64,000 nt of DNA from Larix kaempferi (Eukaryota; Streptophyta; Pinopsida; Pinales; Pinaceae). The stretch covers positions 36,592,501-36,656,500 of the forward strand of contig BSBM01000372.1 in NCBI GenBank assembly GCA_027924585.1. The letters are read 5' to 3'. Below the pieces are notes generated by a model that did no database searches, was not told the DNA's origin, and saw only the letters and a program-made list of their open reading frames with translations. Each line of letters opens with the position of its first letter. Within the stretch, counting starts at the first letter, position 1. Positions 12,346 to 23,745 of the stretch are shown piece by piece. The translations under genes and the position numbers were made by a program.

Positions 12346-12539
12346 TGCTATGAATATTTATTTAACATTATTATTTATTAATTAGTAGATTATTAGGTTA
12401 TTAGTGAAAGGGCGTAACCCTTCACAATGTTGGATCAAGCCCTATAAAAGGCGATATTATTGTATCATCTTTTATCTAATCAATTCAATAATATATCTTT
12501 TATTCAATATGGATTTCGTGTCCTGGTTTTTCTGTCGCA
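12346..12539 (+). repeat. Element A 3' LTR
   Basis: 194-bp copy of the 5' LTR, preceded by the purine-rich tract AAGGGGAAGGCAA (12333-12345) and followed by the target duplication GTTCA (12540-12544). The flanks on both sides share a roughly 60-bp tandem repeat that predates the insertion. Confidence 0.95.
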
Positions 12540-12544
12540 GTTCA

Positions 12545-13855
12545 TGGTGAATGGTGAATGCGATGCTATATGTATTATGACTGTTACATGGAATATATTT
12601 TATTTCACATACATATTCCATTAAAAATGGGTGTGTTATGATGAATACAATCTTATCCAAAAAAAATCAATCAAATAACTTGATCACCAGATATGGCATG
12701 CATGCATTTATTGTCCCTCTTCCAATCCACATCATAGCATCTTATTAAAAATATTTAGGATGGAAAATTATGATATCTTAGGGCCTAAGACATTTGTTTT
12801 CATTGTTGCACCATATCACAATCATGAAATTCTTTCCTTGTGTGCATAGCCCCAAAGTAGTGACCATATCCCACTTGTAAGACAAAAAATCACTTTATAG
12901 GATTGTTGGTGGTGCAGGGCCTTATACATGTGCCATGATCCCTAGAATCATTTATAGGTATAACATATTTTTTTATCATTAGACAATAGGCATGGCTGGA
13001 AGACCCGTATTTACTGTGTAAAATCACAAAATACTAACACCATCTCATTCACAAGCTAATTATGCTCACTACATGGCTTGGTAGGTGTCTTTAGGGATTA
13101 TGCAACTAAATATCTAATGTATTTATGTAAAATTTGAATCTCTCATTAATTTTAATTTATTATCCTTGAAAAATGCACCTAATATAGCATAAAATAAACC
13201 TATGATTTCCTACCCGATTGGACAACCATAATCTAGCCTTAACTACCACAACCTTAGTCACTGCCTTAACGTCTCCTACTAAATCGTCCTAAAATAAACT
13301 ACCTTAATATAACGTAGTTTACTCTTACCTAAACCATTAACCCATACTTACCTTTCCCATGCCAATGAACCTAATTAAATCAACATTACGTTCTAGCCTA
13401 AACCAGTCCACTATTTAACTTACCCTTCCAAAACTACCCAAACCTAGATCATATTTAGCGTATCCATCCCTAGCTTAGCCTACCATAACCGAACCTACAT
13501 TACCCTTCACCCTCCACTATTTGGCGTACCCTACCATGCCTACACTAACCACATAACCTACTTTATCCAACCATACCTTGGCCTAAAACACTCTAATCTA
13601 TTACTTGCTTACACTAAACATAAACTAGCATAAACTAGACTATCCTACCTTAACCATAATCTAGCCTATACAGTACCATATACTACTTTAAAGACCTCCA
13701 TAATTCCTATAGTTTCCTTAAAGACTTCATATGTAACATCACCATTGATCAAAATATATTAGCAAGCATTCAGACCTTTATAACTTAATATATCCCTAGA
13801 AATCTAATTTAGAAACCTAACCTATCTCTAGACACCTAATTTAGAAACCTAATAT
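12545..13855. other. No gene; G-poor CCTA/AACC-rich tract
   Basis: 12545-13140 is ordinary AT-rich sequence. From about 13190 to 13700 the plus strand is strongly depleted in G and built of irregular words such as CCTAACC, CCTACC and AACCTA, without a fixed period. It resembles a degraded CCTAAA-type or minisatellite tract. Confidence 0.45.
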
Positions 13856-15156
13856 TGGAAATATTATTAATACTGGAAGGGGGGTGAATCAGTATTAAGC
13901 GCAGTTTTAAACAATTTTCACTTCTACCAAATTCAAACAGTACATATGTTATGTATTCACCATAAGCAATGTCCCGCGTCAACACATAAGACACAAAACA
14001 CAAGGATTTAACATGGAAACCAAAATAGGAGAAACCCACAGAATGCTTTCTTATATAATAAATATTACATTCATAGGAAGCACCAACTTCCAAGATTCTC
14101 TAGAACCAACTGGAAGGAGGATCCAACCCCCTGACTTACAGGATTCAACCCGAAGGAAGCACCAACTCCCTCATTTACCAACACCAACTGAATGGAGGCA
14201 CCGACCCCCTTAATTTACAGGCTCCAACCTGAAGGAAGCACCAAATCTCTATCCTTGTCCCTTCCCGCCACATTGATATAATTATAGAATTTCTTCTTGT
14301 TGTCTACTTATCTTCACACACCTCATAATTGGTGCATTACTTTCCTTTGTGCACTTGCTATATGCTTTGTTCTTCGCAACTGATGTACTTTATCATTGGT
14401 TCTTCTCTTACTTCAAGTCTATGCTTCAGTATTACACACTAGTTCTCATACTTCATATACTTTTGCAATTTGCATGTTGTTCAACATACTGTTTTGTTTC
14501 TGCACATCTACATATTCATCCGATTATGCGCATCGTCTACTATACTGCTCTTCTATTCTTGCACACTTGTCTCATGTACTATATCATCTTGTGCATCATC
14601 TGGTGTACTACTTTTTTGTTCTTGCGCAATTGGTTCTCTACTAGATCATGTTGTTCTAGATCAATGAGCCATTGATACCCCAATAATTCAAAGCTTTCCA
14701 ATTCATAATACTATCTCTAGTTCATCTTCAAGCTTACTTTTCACTCACTAACTTTGCTTCTTATTTATACTTAAAATTTTCAGACAATGTGTCCACAGGT
14801 TGAACAATAAAATCCCTTCTTCCTTTCTTCACAGTCAAGTTTACTCATGCTTTTGCCACTTGTCTTGATCTGCGCAACTGAGGTATCATGACTTATGGGT
14901 CTCGCGCACACTAATTCCTCAGCATAGTGGGACTTGTGCACTTTGGAACCACTACATGTCGGGTCTTGTACCCTTGAAGTACCATTGCTTGGTGGGTCTT
15001 GTACACTTTTGAGACTTCTTCAAAATCATGTCCAACCACCTCTTTGACATCGACTAGATGGGATTAGAGGCTTGCACACATAGTTTTATGTATTTCTTCA
15101 AACTGGCACATGGATACTAAGTTCGCTTTGACATCGATGAAAACCAAAGTTCAACA
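13856..15156 (-). repeat. Probable 3' LTR of minus-strand copia element C0
   Basis: On the minus strand a purine tract (AATGGCAAAATGGGAGAT, plus 15157-15174) is followed by TGTTGAACTTTGG, ending the LTR on the plus strand at 15156. The other end lies near 13856, where the plus strand has the GGGGGGTGAATCAGTATT block found at ends of several plant copia LTRs. Imperfect GGAAGCACCAAC-type tandem repeats at 14070-14250 are also typical of copia LTRs. I found no matching 5' LTR, so the left boundary is approximate. Confidence 0.5.
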
Positions 15157-17289
15157 ATCTCCCATTTTGCCATTGATGTCAACACCTTATGAAGATGTGC
15201 TCCTCCTGATCATGAATTCCTCTATTCTTTTTGCACAAAATACAGTACCTACCATGTTTTCTTGCTAGTTTGAACCTCTGCTCTACTGTGCAACCTTCGA
15301 TTAGTACTTTTATGTTTTTTTAACTTCTTCGTTCTTCCTACGCAGTTCTCTATCATTGATACATTCTTCATGGTATCTCTCCTCCTTTGACATCAATGGC
15401 AAAGAAGTGCTTCCCAACACAATTTCAGGTTCTCTTCTGAACTTATACTTTGGCTTTTCTTTGGACTTTATGTTGATTACTCCCCCTATATTTGTCATTT
15501 ATTTCCTTTCCTTTTGTTTTTTCTAGTGCATAGTGCTTAGTCTCCCTAAAACCTATACATTTATCACTGTCTTTGTAGCTATAATAGTTGATGATATGCT
15601 CCCCTTCCACAGTTGCCAATTTCCTTTTAACATGATCTTCGGTTCTTGTCACATTTAACCTCTTGCTCAAGTATCACTCTTCATGCTTCTTTATTCATCT
15701 TCATGCCACAACATATTTCTCTCCTTGCACAACTATGAGTTCCTTATAATATGGATTTGCATTATCTTTTATGTTGACTTATTTCACCTTTCATTTATTC
15801 TTTGTGTTGCATCTACTCCGTTGTGATGGGCTTTCATCATGTTGGGAAGTTTGCATCATTAATTAAATACATCTTCATTAATATTGATATTAATGACACA
15901 CATCTTCTTCCTGACTTCGCACATCTTATCATTTCTTCTAAAAATTCTTCCTTGATGTCGCACATATTTCCATCCATCAACCGGCTTTGCAACACTTTGA
16001 TGTGATTGATAAATCGTGCGTAATATATGACATATTGTCATCATACGTGAGCCTTTTATATGATATCAATTCAATCATACAGAACAATGAGTTTGAATTT
16101 CCCTTTTTTCCTTTATTCCAATCACATTAATTCATATGTGTTTCCATTAATGCAATTAAATTTGACATCTTCTCAGTTTACTTCCAAGCACAAGGGTATG
16201 AATACAGTTAGCTCCAACATCCATTCACTTTGTTCTGACGCGCACAATAGACATTTTCAAAATCTATTTGTGACTTGTGCATGGCCTTCTCTTTCATCCT
16301 GGTTTATTGACATTCCTTTGTCGATCTCATTTTATTTCTCCAATCCTGAGTATTGTGACTTTGACTACAATGTCTATCTATTTTCAAAGGTTTATCAATT
16401 CCTTACTCAATCTCTCTTCACTGGTTCAGTCACAATAGGATGATTTCATGGAACTGAAAATAGAGATGGGGATTTGGCAATCCCAGATGAATGAGATAGA
16501 CATCATGAAATGGTACGCACAAGCTCATATTAACCAAGGCAATTCATAGGATTTTTCAATTATGACAAAACGAATTGAACACTTGGAGCAACAACTGTAG
16601 CATATTTTTGAGTTGATGAATTCAATTCGGGTAGAGCAGTCTGGTGCAGATCAATATTCTTCAAATTTAAAACTTTGACAATTTATACAAGCTCCAGAGT
16701 TCGTCCAACAACCTTCACCAACCCTTGAGCTTATTTAATCAACCATCCAACCATGTTGCAAAGCAAGACCTCAAGCTTCGGCTCTGAGTTGGTTTTGTAA
16801 ATGTTAATTTTGTTCAACATTACTTCTATTCTCAGATGTACTTTGGTCATTGTTAGGACTTCACAGCATGATTTCTTTCGATACTTTGTTATTCTAGAAT
16901 ACTTCAACTCTTATTTTTATGATAGAGGTATTATGTACTTTTTGCTTTCTATAATAGCATCTTTTGAATGCAATACAAACTCTAAATATGTAGAAGTGTT
17001 GTATCTGTGCAATAGTGATCATTCAAATGGAACTTCTATTTGTCAACATCAATACTTATTTGTGTCCTTCTTTCAACAATGACATGAATGTATTATTTGT
17101 GCGACAATTTTACTTCAAAACATCTTTGCAAATAGTTTACCATGGCAGTATTTGTTACTTTACAACTTTATATCAGTACAACTTTATGCAACAAGCTTCA
17201 GATATTTTATGGATGCAATACCTACTAATTCCTTCCTTGAATTCCTAATGAATAATGTGGCTGAATTCAAGGATCTTAGTTAACGTTTT
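15157..17289. other. Decayed sequence between C0 LTR and gag
   Basis: On the minus strand this interval should hold C0 pol but is only 2.1 kb and shows no RT or integrase motif, so pol is lost or unrecognisable. On the plus strand 16449-16740 gives a coiled-coil-like, Gln-rich stretch (starting MELKIEMGIWQSQMNE) broken by three stops. It may be a remnant of another element. The rest shows nothing. Confidence 0.4.
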
Positions 17290-17676
17290 GGAGATTAGCA
17301 AGATAGGAAGCAGTCATTTGATTTTTGAGAAGTACTTGAATTATTTGCTTCGACTGTAGAAGCTTGAGGAATTTTCTTTTCCCATCTTTTAATGTGCACA
17401 CACCCCATTTGATATTGTGCATGAATGCTTTCCTTTTCAATCCATATCTTGTTTTTGATGTTATGTGAAGTATTTGAGTGATTTATTGTTCTTAGACAAT
17501 ATTGAGCCTTATGCCCAAAACCATCACAAGTATAACATCTCACAGTATGACAATATTTTGCAATATGTCCATTGTATTTGCACCTTGATCACTTCAAAAT
17601 ATTGAACCTTATTCTATTAGTGTAGCGAGTAAATTTGTAACCATTGAGGGAACTATCATACCTGGATTGAAGTGGA
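17290..17676 (-). pseudogene. gag: C0 copia Gag, C-terminal zinc-knuckle part
   Basis: Read on the minus strand, this piece begins at the target site of element B and has a degraded knuckle (CKYNGHIAKYC) directly followed by an intact CCHC knuckle CYTCDGFGHKAQYC, then a hydrophilic tail ending at 17295. The double-knuckle arrangement with CDGFGHKAQ is that of plant SIRE/Maximus-like copia Gag. It continues the gag segment at 24631-24948, from which B separates it. One in-frame stop (near 17590) and a possible one-base shift at the B junction show decay. Confidence 0.75.
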
Positions 17677-17681
17677 TTCAT
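17677..17681. repeat. Target site duplication of element B, left
   Basis: TTCAT precedes the 5' LTR and recurs after the 3' LTR at 24631-24635. Confidence 0.9.
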
Positions 17682-18286
17682 TGTTGAGATATTGTAAATT
17701 CAAAGAATATTATATTTGTACTTTATTATTCCGGAGATGTTTCATTCCTCCGTGAAGATCTTATTGTATATCCGGAGATGTTTATTCCTCTGTCGGAATG
17801 TGGTAACTTGGGTTATTAGACTTCCCTAGTGGGGCTCGGCCCTGTATGTGTTATGTGGGTCAAAGGGTCATTAGACCACCCTAGAGGGGTCGGCCCAGTG
17901 AGTTGTAGTGGGGTATTTAACCCATTGGTTAAATACGAGCCTACATGTTTTGTGTAAAAGACAAGTCGGAGTAGTGTATAAATAGAGGAGGTGTATTCCT
18001 CATTTGATACACACTCACTCACTTGAGAGAGGTGCACTTGTGGAGGAGAGGTATGATATGGTGGAGGAGGAGATCATGTCTTTGGTTTGCATCTTTGTAT
18101 ATTTCTGGTCATCTATATTGAGGAAGCTTTGCTGGGTTTTCTACCCCATGAGGGTTTCCCAGGATAAATCTGTGTCTCTTGTGTTTATGCTATGCTTGTT
18201 GTTTCTTCAGTGATCCTGTATATGCTATTATTGTGAAATGGAATGTAATGCTGCTATTATCTGTCTTAGAATATTAAATCTTAACA
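17682..18286 (+). repeat. Element B 5' LTR
   Basis: 605 bp, starting TGTTGAGATATTG and ending TTAACA. It has TATAAATA at 17977-17984 and two CCGGAGATGTTT words in the upstream part (also in the 3' LTR). Confidence 0.95.
17977..17984 (+). promoter_or_regulatory. LTR TATA box, element B
   Basis: TATAAATA followed by GAGGAGG. It is conserved at 24323-24330 in the 3' LTR. Transcription would start about 30 bp downstream. Confidence 0.75.
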
Positions 18287-18298
18287 TGGTATCAGAGC
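18287..18298 (+). other. Primer binding site, initiator-Met type, element B
   Basis: TGGTATCAGAGC lies immediately after the 5' LTR with no spacer. Confidence 0.92.
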
Positions 18299-18593
18299 TA
18301 ACCTGAAGGAAGGCAAGGTATGGCACTTACGACACTTGCTTTACTTACGACAATTTGAAGGTTAGGGTTTTATATAGCAAAAACCAGTCATCGTGGAACT
18401 TTCACCATAAATCCATTTTCGAGAAGGTTCAATATATGAAACCTTTACAGTTATTAGATAACATCTCCAGGTATCTTGTTTCCAAAGGGCACCCTCAGAT
18501 TCGTTGTACTTTGTAAGTTATGATCAGTACAAGTTAGGTTTTTTGCTTCTTCCAGATCTCAGTCAAAATCAGGTGACCTAGGAAAAAAGGTCA

Positions 18594-18947
18594 TAACTTG
18601 GGCTAGGAACCTCCAAATGAAATTTCATAAAAAGTGACAGGTAGTACACAGACTGTACTATCTCAGGAAACGTTTTCAAAGGCCGAAACTTAACCAGTGA
18701 CACGTGACACGCCATACAAGTTCGCTCTTCTGTTTTATCCCATAAACAGGTCACGTTGCGACACTCGGTATAACTTGGGCTAGGAAGCTCCAAATGAAAT
18801 TTCGTAAAAAGTGATAGGTAGTACACAGACTGTACTATCCTAGGAAACGTTTTTAGAGGCCGAAGTTGAACCAGTGACACGTGGCATACCATACAATTTC
18901 GCTCTCCTGTTTTATCCCATAAACAGGTCACGTTGCGACACTTGGCA
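18594..18947 (+). repeat. Two tandem 177-bp units in the B leader
   Basis: The unit starting TAACTTGGGCTAGGA at 18594 recurs at 18771, and a third start is visible at 18948 (TAACTCTC). The copies differ by scattered substitutions. The 130-codon minus-strand frame across them is a by-product. No Gag domain is seen here. Confidence 0.85.
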
Positions 18948-19138
18948 TAACTCTCTCTCAGAAAATCCAATTGAGGTCAGACCTGTTGGGATGGAAGGAT
19001 GACAGGTCAGACTACCATAGAAAAAATTTTCAGACCCTTTGGAGCAAAAAGTTTGGAGTTACAGCAGAAACAATCAGGTACATATTTCTGTCAAAACATA
19101 ATTATTTTTGGAGCACCTTCATTCATGGCTTCCAGAAT

Positions 19139-19465
19139 TTAGGGTTTCGGAGAAAGTTAGAATTTTTGGAATCGGAATCCGCGGCTGAATGCTACTCAGG
19201 AAAATTGAAATTTAGAGACCAAGATCGAATTTCTTGGTTGGGTAGAAGACCGGGCTTGATCAAACCCCAGTTCGGGATTTTGATCGGAAAGATGGAAAAT
19301 TAGGGCTTCAGCAAAAGTTGGAATTTTTGAAGTTTGTAACCACGGCTGGAAGCTCCTTAGAAAAATAAGAGTTTATAGCCTTGGATCAAACCTTTTGACT
19401 GGGCAGAAGGGTGGGCTTCATCAAACCCTAGTTCGGGTTCTTGTCCAGAAGATCCAGAAGTTTCG
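19139..19465 (+). repeat. Diverged tandem duplication of about 163 bp in the B leader
   Basis: 19139-19299 and 19302-19465 share the order TTAGGG(T/C)TTC, GGAATTTTT, CGGCTG, CTTGATCAAACC-like and CAGTTCGGG blocks. They are more diverged than the 177-bp pair just upstream. This fills the place where gag would be expected. Confidence 0.6.
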
Positions 19466-21369
19466 AAGGCAATTTTGAGGGGTCAAATCTTGGAGATTTC
19501 AAAATTGAAGTATGCTAGTTTGATCAGCTCAGCAAGACTCATCCTTCCATCCATTCAGAAGTGTGAAAGTCAAAGATTGAATTTTTAGGGTTTCTCTAGC
19601 AAACCCTAATCAAGCTCGAGATCAAGTTTCAGGGGGAGTTGAGGCTAAGGCCTTACATAAGAAGACTATAAGAAGTCTCGACAGGTATGACTTAAGAAGG
19701 TTCAGGTATGTCTTGAAATCTGATTCTTGATGTGTTTGTCTTCATATTATTTATTAGTACAATCTTGATCAATGTTAGAATTGTCTTATCACCCTAGTAG
19801 CAGTATGAATGCATGTGAATGATCGAAGACATTCATTGATTAGGGCTATATGATTGTACTAATTCATTATGATGTTGTGTGAGGTTGGTGTTGTCTGCTA
19901 ACAAGATACAGGTACATCACAAAAGAGAAATCAAGTTGCATGACCATGACAACATGAAGACAAAGACTCATCCATAATCTTTGTTCTACTTACGAGGTAT
20001 GTATGACTTTGTTATATTATGCTTAACCTATGAGACATGCAGGTTCTAGCTCAGGATCTCTAAATCATTGAAGATATTGTTTAGGTATGTTGTACATAAC
20101 TAAGCAGGTATACTAATCCAGGTATGTTTTCCTATAGAATCTTACCTTGTGTTAGGATCCCTTACATAAGTATACTTGGTATGATCAATTATGCTTATTC
20201 ATAAAGTTAGTAATCAAGGGTTTATGCATATTATGTCTCTTATCTTGATGATTTAATTAACCAGAAGAGTACTTTGATCAAACAAGAATATGCATGAGTA
20301 AAAGAAGACTTCCATGAAACCTTGAATACTAATGATCATGACTATACATATTCAAGATTATTTAGAATTAGAATGTTTTGAGAATATACTAATGAATGTA
20401 TGTTTGTGTATGAGATCATGAGGATGACACCAGTGAACACTTGAGCATGCACAGTGGTACAAAATGAATAGAAGTTCAAAAGACATATAGAAGATCAAGC
20501 GGGAGGCAACCACACAAACATAAAAGATAAGTATTTGAGTTGTTATTAGAAATAGTAAATGATATTGCTTGTATGCATATTTGTATTCCTAGAATATATC
20601 ATGCTGAGTGTAAACATTCATAGAGCATTGAATAGTATACTACTAATATGCATATGATTGGTAAGTTGGACAAACATTCCATTGTTGCTTGTCTAGAATG
20701 AAACCTCTTTGCTGACATGCTGAGAGCTCTGCACACTCTCGATAGTATGTTCTGGTAGAGATGGAAGGCATCTAGATAGGCATTGTATGCATACAGGATA
20801 TCGGAAAGTGTTATGCCAAAGTTTTGGTCAAAATAGTTGCATAACTATGTAAATGATATCTGTATGCATAATAGGTTATCATGTCAATATGATTTGATGA
20901 TTATGAAGTATTACTAATCATGTACTTAATTTCGATTTGTAGGAAAGATCATGATGAATGATGAACACTGAACAAGCGATGGATGTTCAACAAAAGATTT
21001 ACAAATCAAACACACTATTGAAGGCTTGTGGCTAGAAGATTCTCTTAGAAAGAGGAAGAGAATCATGATGAGCTGTTTTGCTCCAAGTGGCTAGATAAGA
21101 CCATTCTCTTAATGGTGTAGTTAAAGAAGAAGTGTGAATCAGGTTCTGTATGGGTTCCCAGGATCGATAATCAATTGATGAGCTTAATGATCACCATGGG
21201 TGATGTGGATCTCAACCTTTGCTACAAGGTTGAATATGGTTTCTATACACAGATGACATGGATGCAAGAAGGAACTCACCACAGAGTTCGAGTGATATTG
21301 AGGCTTATATCAGTAGACCCATCTAACGAGAGATGACACAGATAGATATGCAGAAGATCATTCAATGCA
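19466..21369 (+). other. B internal region, no protein domain recognised
   Basis: Gag, protease and integrase are expected here, but I recognise none. The words CAGGTATG, GAGGTATG and TTAGGTATG recur about six times between 19680 and 20130. Weak pol-like bits may occur around 20950-21130. The segment is either extremely decayed or replaced by unrelated sequence. Confidence 0.45.
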
Positions 21370-22190
21370 GAAATGAAAAATGAAAGATCTCAGATTGATG
21401 CATTACTTCCTAGGTCTGGAAGTATGGCAAGGCTCAGAAGGAATCTTTCTCAACCAAGGAAAGTATGCTGAGAAATATTAAAAGGACTTGATGTGTTGGT
21501 ATGGCCACTCTTGAAGTTGTTAGCAGATGACTCATCAGAGTTAGTGGATAGAACTCTATACAGACAAAATATTGAGTCATTGATGTGTCTAACGAATACT
21601 AGGTCAGATATATGATTTGCTGTGAACACCTTGAGTCAGTATCTAGTGGAAACTAGATGTGCTCACCTGATAAGTTGCAAATCATATGATACGGTACCTA
21701 AAGGATACAATAGACTTTGATCTATGTTATCTTGGAGATCATGACTTCAAATGGCTACACATATGTTGATTGGGCAGGAAGTGTATCAGACAGGAAGAGC
21801 ACATCGAGAGGATGTTATTGTCTAGATCAGCCATGATCTCGTGGTTGAGCAGGAAACAATCTAGTGTGGCTCTTAGCACAAGCAGAATATATGGCTGCTT
21901 GCTCTGCTAATTGTGAAGCGGTATGGCTTCAGAATTGACTTAGAGATGGACCCAACTATGATCCTATGTGACAAACAGAGTTGTACCAAAATGGCAGAGA
22001 ATCCAGTGTTCCATGATAAGTCAAAGCACATAGAGATCTGACATTTCTATATACAAGATATGGTTAATGTTCGAATTTGTAACAAGTTACCAATGCACTA
22101 ACCAAACCTCTACCGATCCGATGTACTAAACAAACCTCTACCTCAAGTAAAGTTTTCCAAGACAAACTTAATATAGTTAAGAAGGACCCT
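21370..22190 (+). pseudogene. pol: Copia pol remnant: end of RT and RNase H
   Basis: Translated in shifting frames, the region shows ordered Ty1/copia motifs. FLGLEVWQGSEGIFL-like sequence, the end of reverse transcriptase, lies at about 21400-21450. SLMCLTNTRSDICFAVNTLS follows at about 21570-21640. RNase H blocks come next: GSVSDRKSTSG-like, ISWLSRKQ-like, an AEYMAACSA-like block and ENPVFHDKSKHIEI, ending near 22130. Many frameshifts and stops are present. The catalytic YVDD part of RT, integrase and protease are absent, so the element cannot encode its own enzymes. Confidence 0.8.
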
Positions 22191-22368
22191 CCTCGAAAGG
22201 GGGAGTGATGTGATCACTTATGATGAGATTTCCCGCATCGACAATGAGGTCAATGATGTGGATACCTATATTGGTGATGCCGACAGAGATGTTGGTGGAT
22301 GTTCCTTAAACAGGGTCTAAGGTGACAAGGGGATTGCATCATCCTTGAACATATATTCTAAAAGAAGC

Positions 22369-22775
22369 CGTAGACAAGTGTCTCCGAGAAAGAAGAGGGA
22401 TTGCATCATCGTTGAACACATGTTCTAAAGAGAGTCGTAGATGTATGTCTTCGAGAATGAAGTCCTTGGTGGACATGATAGGATTGCATCATCCTCAAGA
22501 GAGCCGTAGATGTATGTCTTCGAGAATGAAGTCCTTGGTGGACATGATAGGATTGTATCATCCTCAAGAGAGTCGTAGACGTATGTCTTCGAGAATGAAT
22601 TCCTTGGTGGACATGATAGGATTGCATCATCCTCAAGAGAGCCGTAGACAGATGTCTCCGAGAAAGAAGAGGGATTGCATCATCCTTGAACACATGTTCT
22701 AAAGTGAGCCGTAGACAGGTGTCTCCGAGAAAGAAGAGGGATTGCATCATCTTTGAACACATGTTCTAAAGTGAG
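22369..22775 (+). repeat. Minisatellite array 1, units 67 and 69 bp
   Basis: Six related units: 67-bp units near 22369, 22639 and 22706, and 69-bp units starting 22432, 22501 and 22570. All share a GCCGTAGA...ATGTCT(T/C)CGAGAA core and GATTGCATCATC. The 69-bp units have CCTTGGTGGACATGATAGG where the 67-bp units have AAGAGG. The array passes directly into array 2. Reading frames on both strands come from the repeat. Confidence 0.9.
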
Positions 22776-23431
22776 CCGTAGACATGATGTCTCCGATAAT
22801 AAAGTCCTGAATGAACAAGTAGGGGATTGTATCTTCCCTAGACTGAGGTCCCACAATTAATCCGTAGACATGATGTCTCCGATAATAAAGTCCTGAATGA
22901 ACAGGTAGGGGATTGTATCTTCCCCGGACTGAGGTCCCAGAATTGAGCCGTAGACATGATGTCTCCGATAATAAAGTCCTGAATGAACAGGTAGGGGATT
23001 GTATCTTCCCCAGACTAAGGTCCCAGAATTGAGCTGTAGACATGATGTCTCCGATAATAAAGTCCTGAATGAACAGGTAGGGGATTGTATCTTCCCCGGA
23101 CCGAGGTCCTAGAATTGAGTCGTAGACTGGGTCTCTGATAATGAAGTCCTGAATGAACAGGTAGGGGATTGTATCTTCCCCGGACTGAGGTCCCAGAATT
23201 GAGCCATAGACATGATGTCTCCGATAATAAAGTCCTGAATGAACAGGTAGGGGATTGTATCTTCCCCGGACTAAGGTCCCAGAATTGAGCCGTAGACATG
23301 ATGTCTCCGATAATAAAGTCCTGAATGAACAGGTAGGGGATTGTATCTTCCTTGGACTGAGGTCCCAGAATTGAGCCATAGACATGATGTCTCCGATAAT
23401 AAAGTCTTGAATGAACAGGTAGGGGATTGTA
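22776..23431 (+). repeat. Minisatellite array 2, 86-bp unit, about 7.6 copies
   Basis: Units start at 22776, 22862, 22948, 23034, 23120, 23204, 23290 and 23376 (last one partial). The fifth unit is two bases shorter. The start of each unit carries the imperfect palindrome AGACATGATGTCT, and the rest includes AATAAAGTCCTGAATGAACA and GGGGATTGTATCTTCC. The core is homologous to array 1, so one family expanded in two unit lengths. It lies between the RNase H end and the polypurine tract. Confidence 0.93.
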
Positions 23432-23518
23432 TTAGTGAGAATACACGTTTTTTATGATATATGTATTAGTAAGAATACATGTTTTGATGATAGATGGATT
23501 GGTGTGGATATTAATACA

Positions 23519-23745
23519 GATGATCCATATGATGTAGATCGAGATGATCCAGATGCTGGAGATCGAGATGATCCAGATGCTGTAGATCGAGATGATCCAG
23601 ATGCTGTTGATTGTGATGATCCAGATGCTGTAGATCGAGATGATCCAGATGCTGTAGATCAAGATGATCCAAATGCTATAGATCGTGATGATCCAGATGA
23701 TGTAGATCGTGATGAACCAGATGCTATAGATCGAGATGAGACGAC
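23519..23745 (+). repeat. 24-bp minisatellite, nine units, in-frame acidic octapeptide
   Basis: Nine units from 23519, each 24 bp, encode variants of DDPDAVDR in one open frame that starts at ATG 23435 and ends at 23761 (108 codons). Substitutions are spread over units without a stop. There is no sign that the frame is expressed; the 24-bp period alone keeps any frame open. Confidence 0.85.

Larger units (their letters stand above)
9880..12539 (+). mobile_element. Element A: complete gag-only LTR retrotransposon
   Basis: A structurally complete 2,660-bp element: 194-bp LTRs with TG...CA ends, a 5-bp target duplication GTTCA, a Met-type primer site two bases after the 5' LTR, a C-rich leader, one decayed gag frame and a purine tract before the 3' LTR. 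There is no protease, reverse transcriptase, RNase H or integrase and no room for them. This layout matches the small non-autonomous class called TR-GAG (terminal repeats plus GAG). It would have depended on a related gypsy element for copying. By eye the LTRs differ at 5 of 194 positions. Confidence 0.9.

Noticed and set aside
14349-14675. Three overlapping plus frames rich in Phe, Leu and Cys that look membrane-like
   Set aside because: All three frames are open at once in T/C-rich LTR sequence. No consistent protein.
10076-18298. Possible tRNA-Met fragments at TGGTATCAGAGC
   Set aside because: Each is a 12-base complement of the tRNA 3' end right after an LTR. No cloverleaf arms are present, so they are primer sites.
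22406-23385. Long minus-strand frames (118 and 212 codons) over the B arrays
   Set aside because: They only repeat the minisatellite unit. Unit lengths of 67, 69 and 86 bp change frame and the peptides have no family.
22776-23431. Regularly spaced direct repeats resembling a CRISPR array
   Set aside because: Whole units are repeated head to tail with no unique spacers, and the context is a plant retrotransposon.
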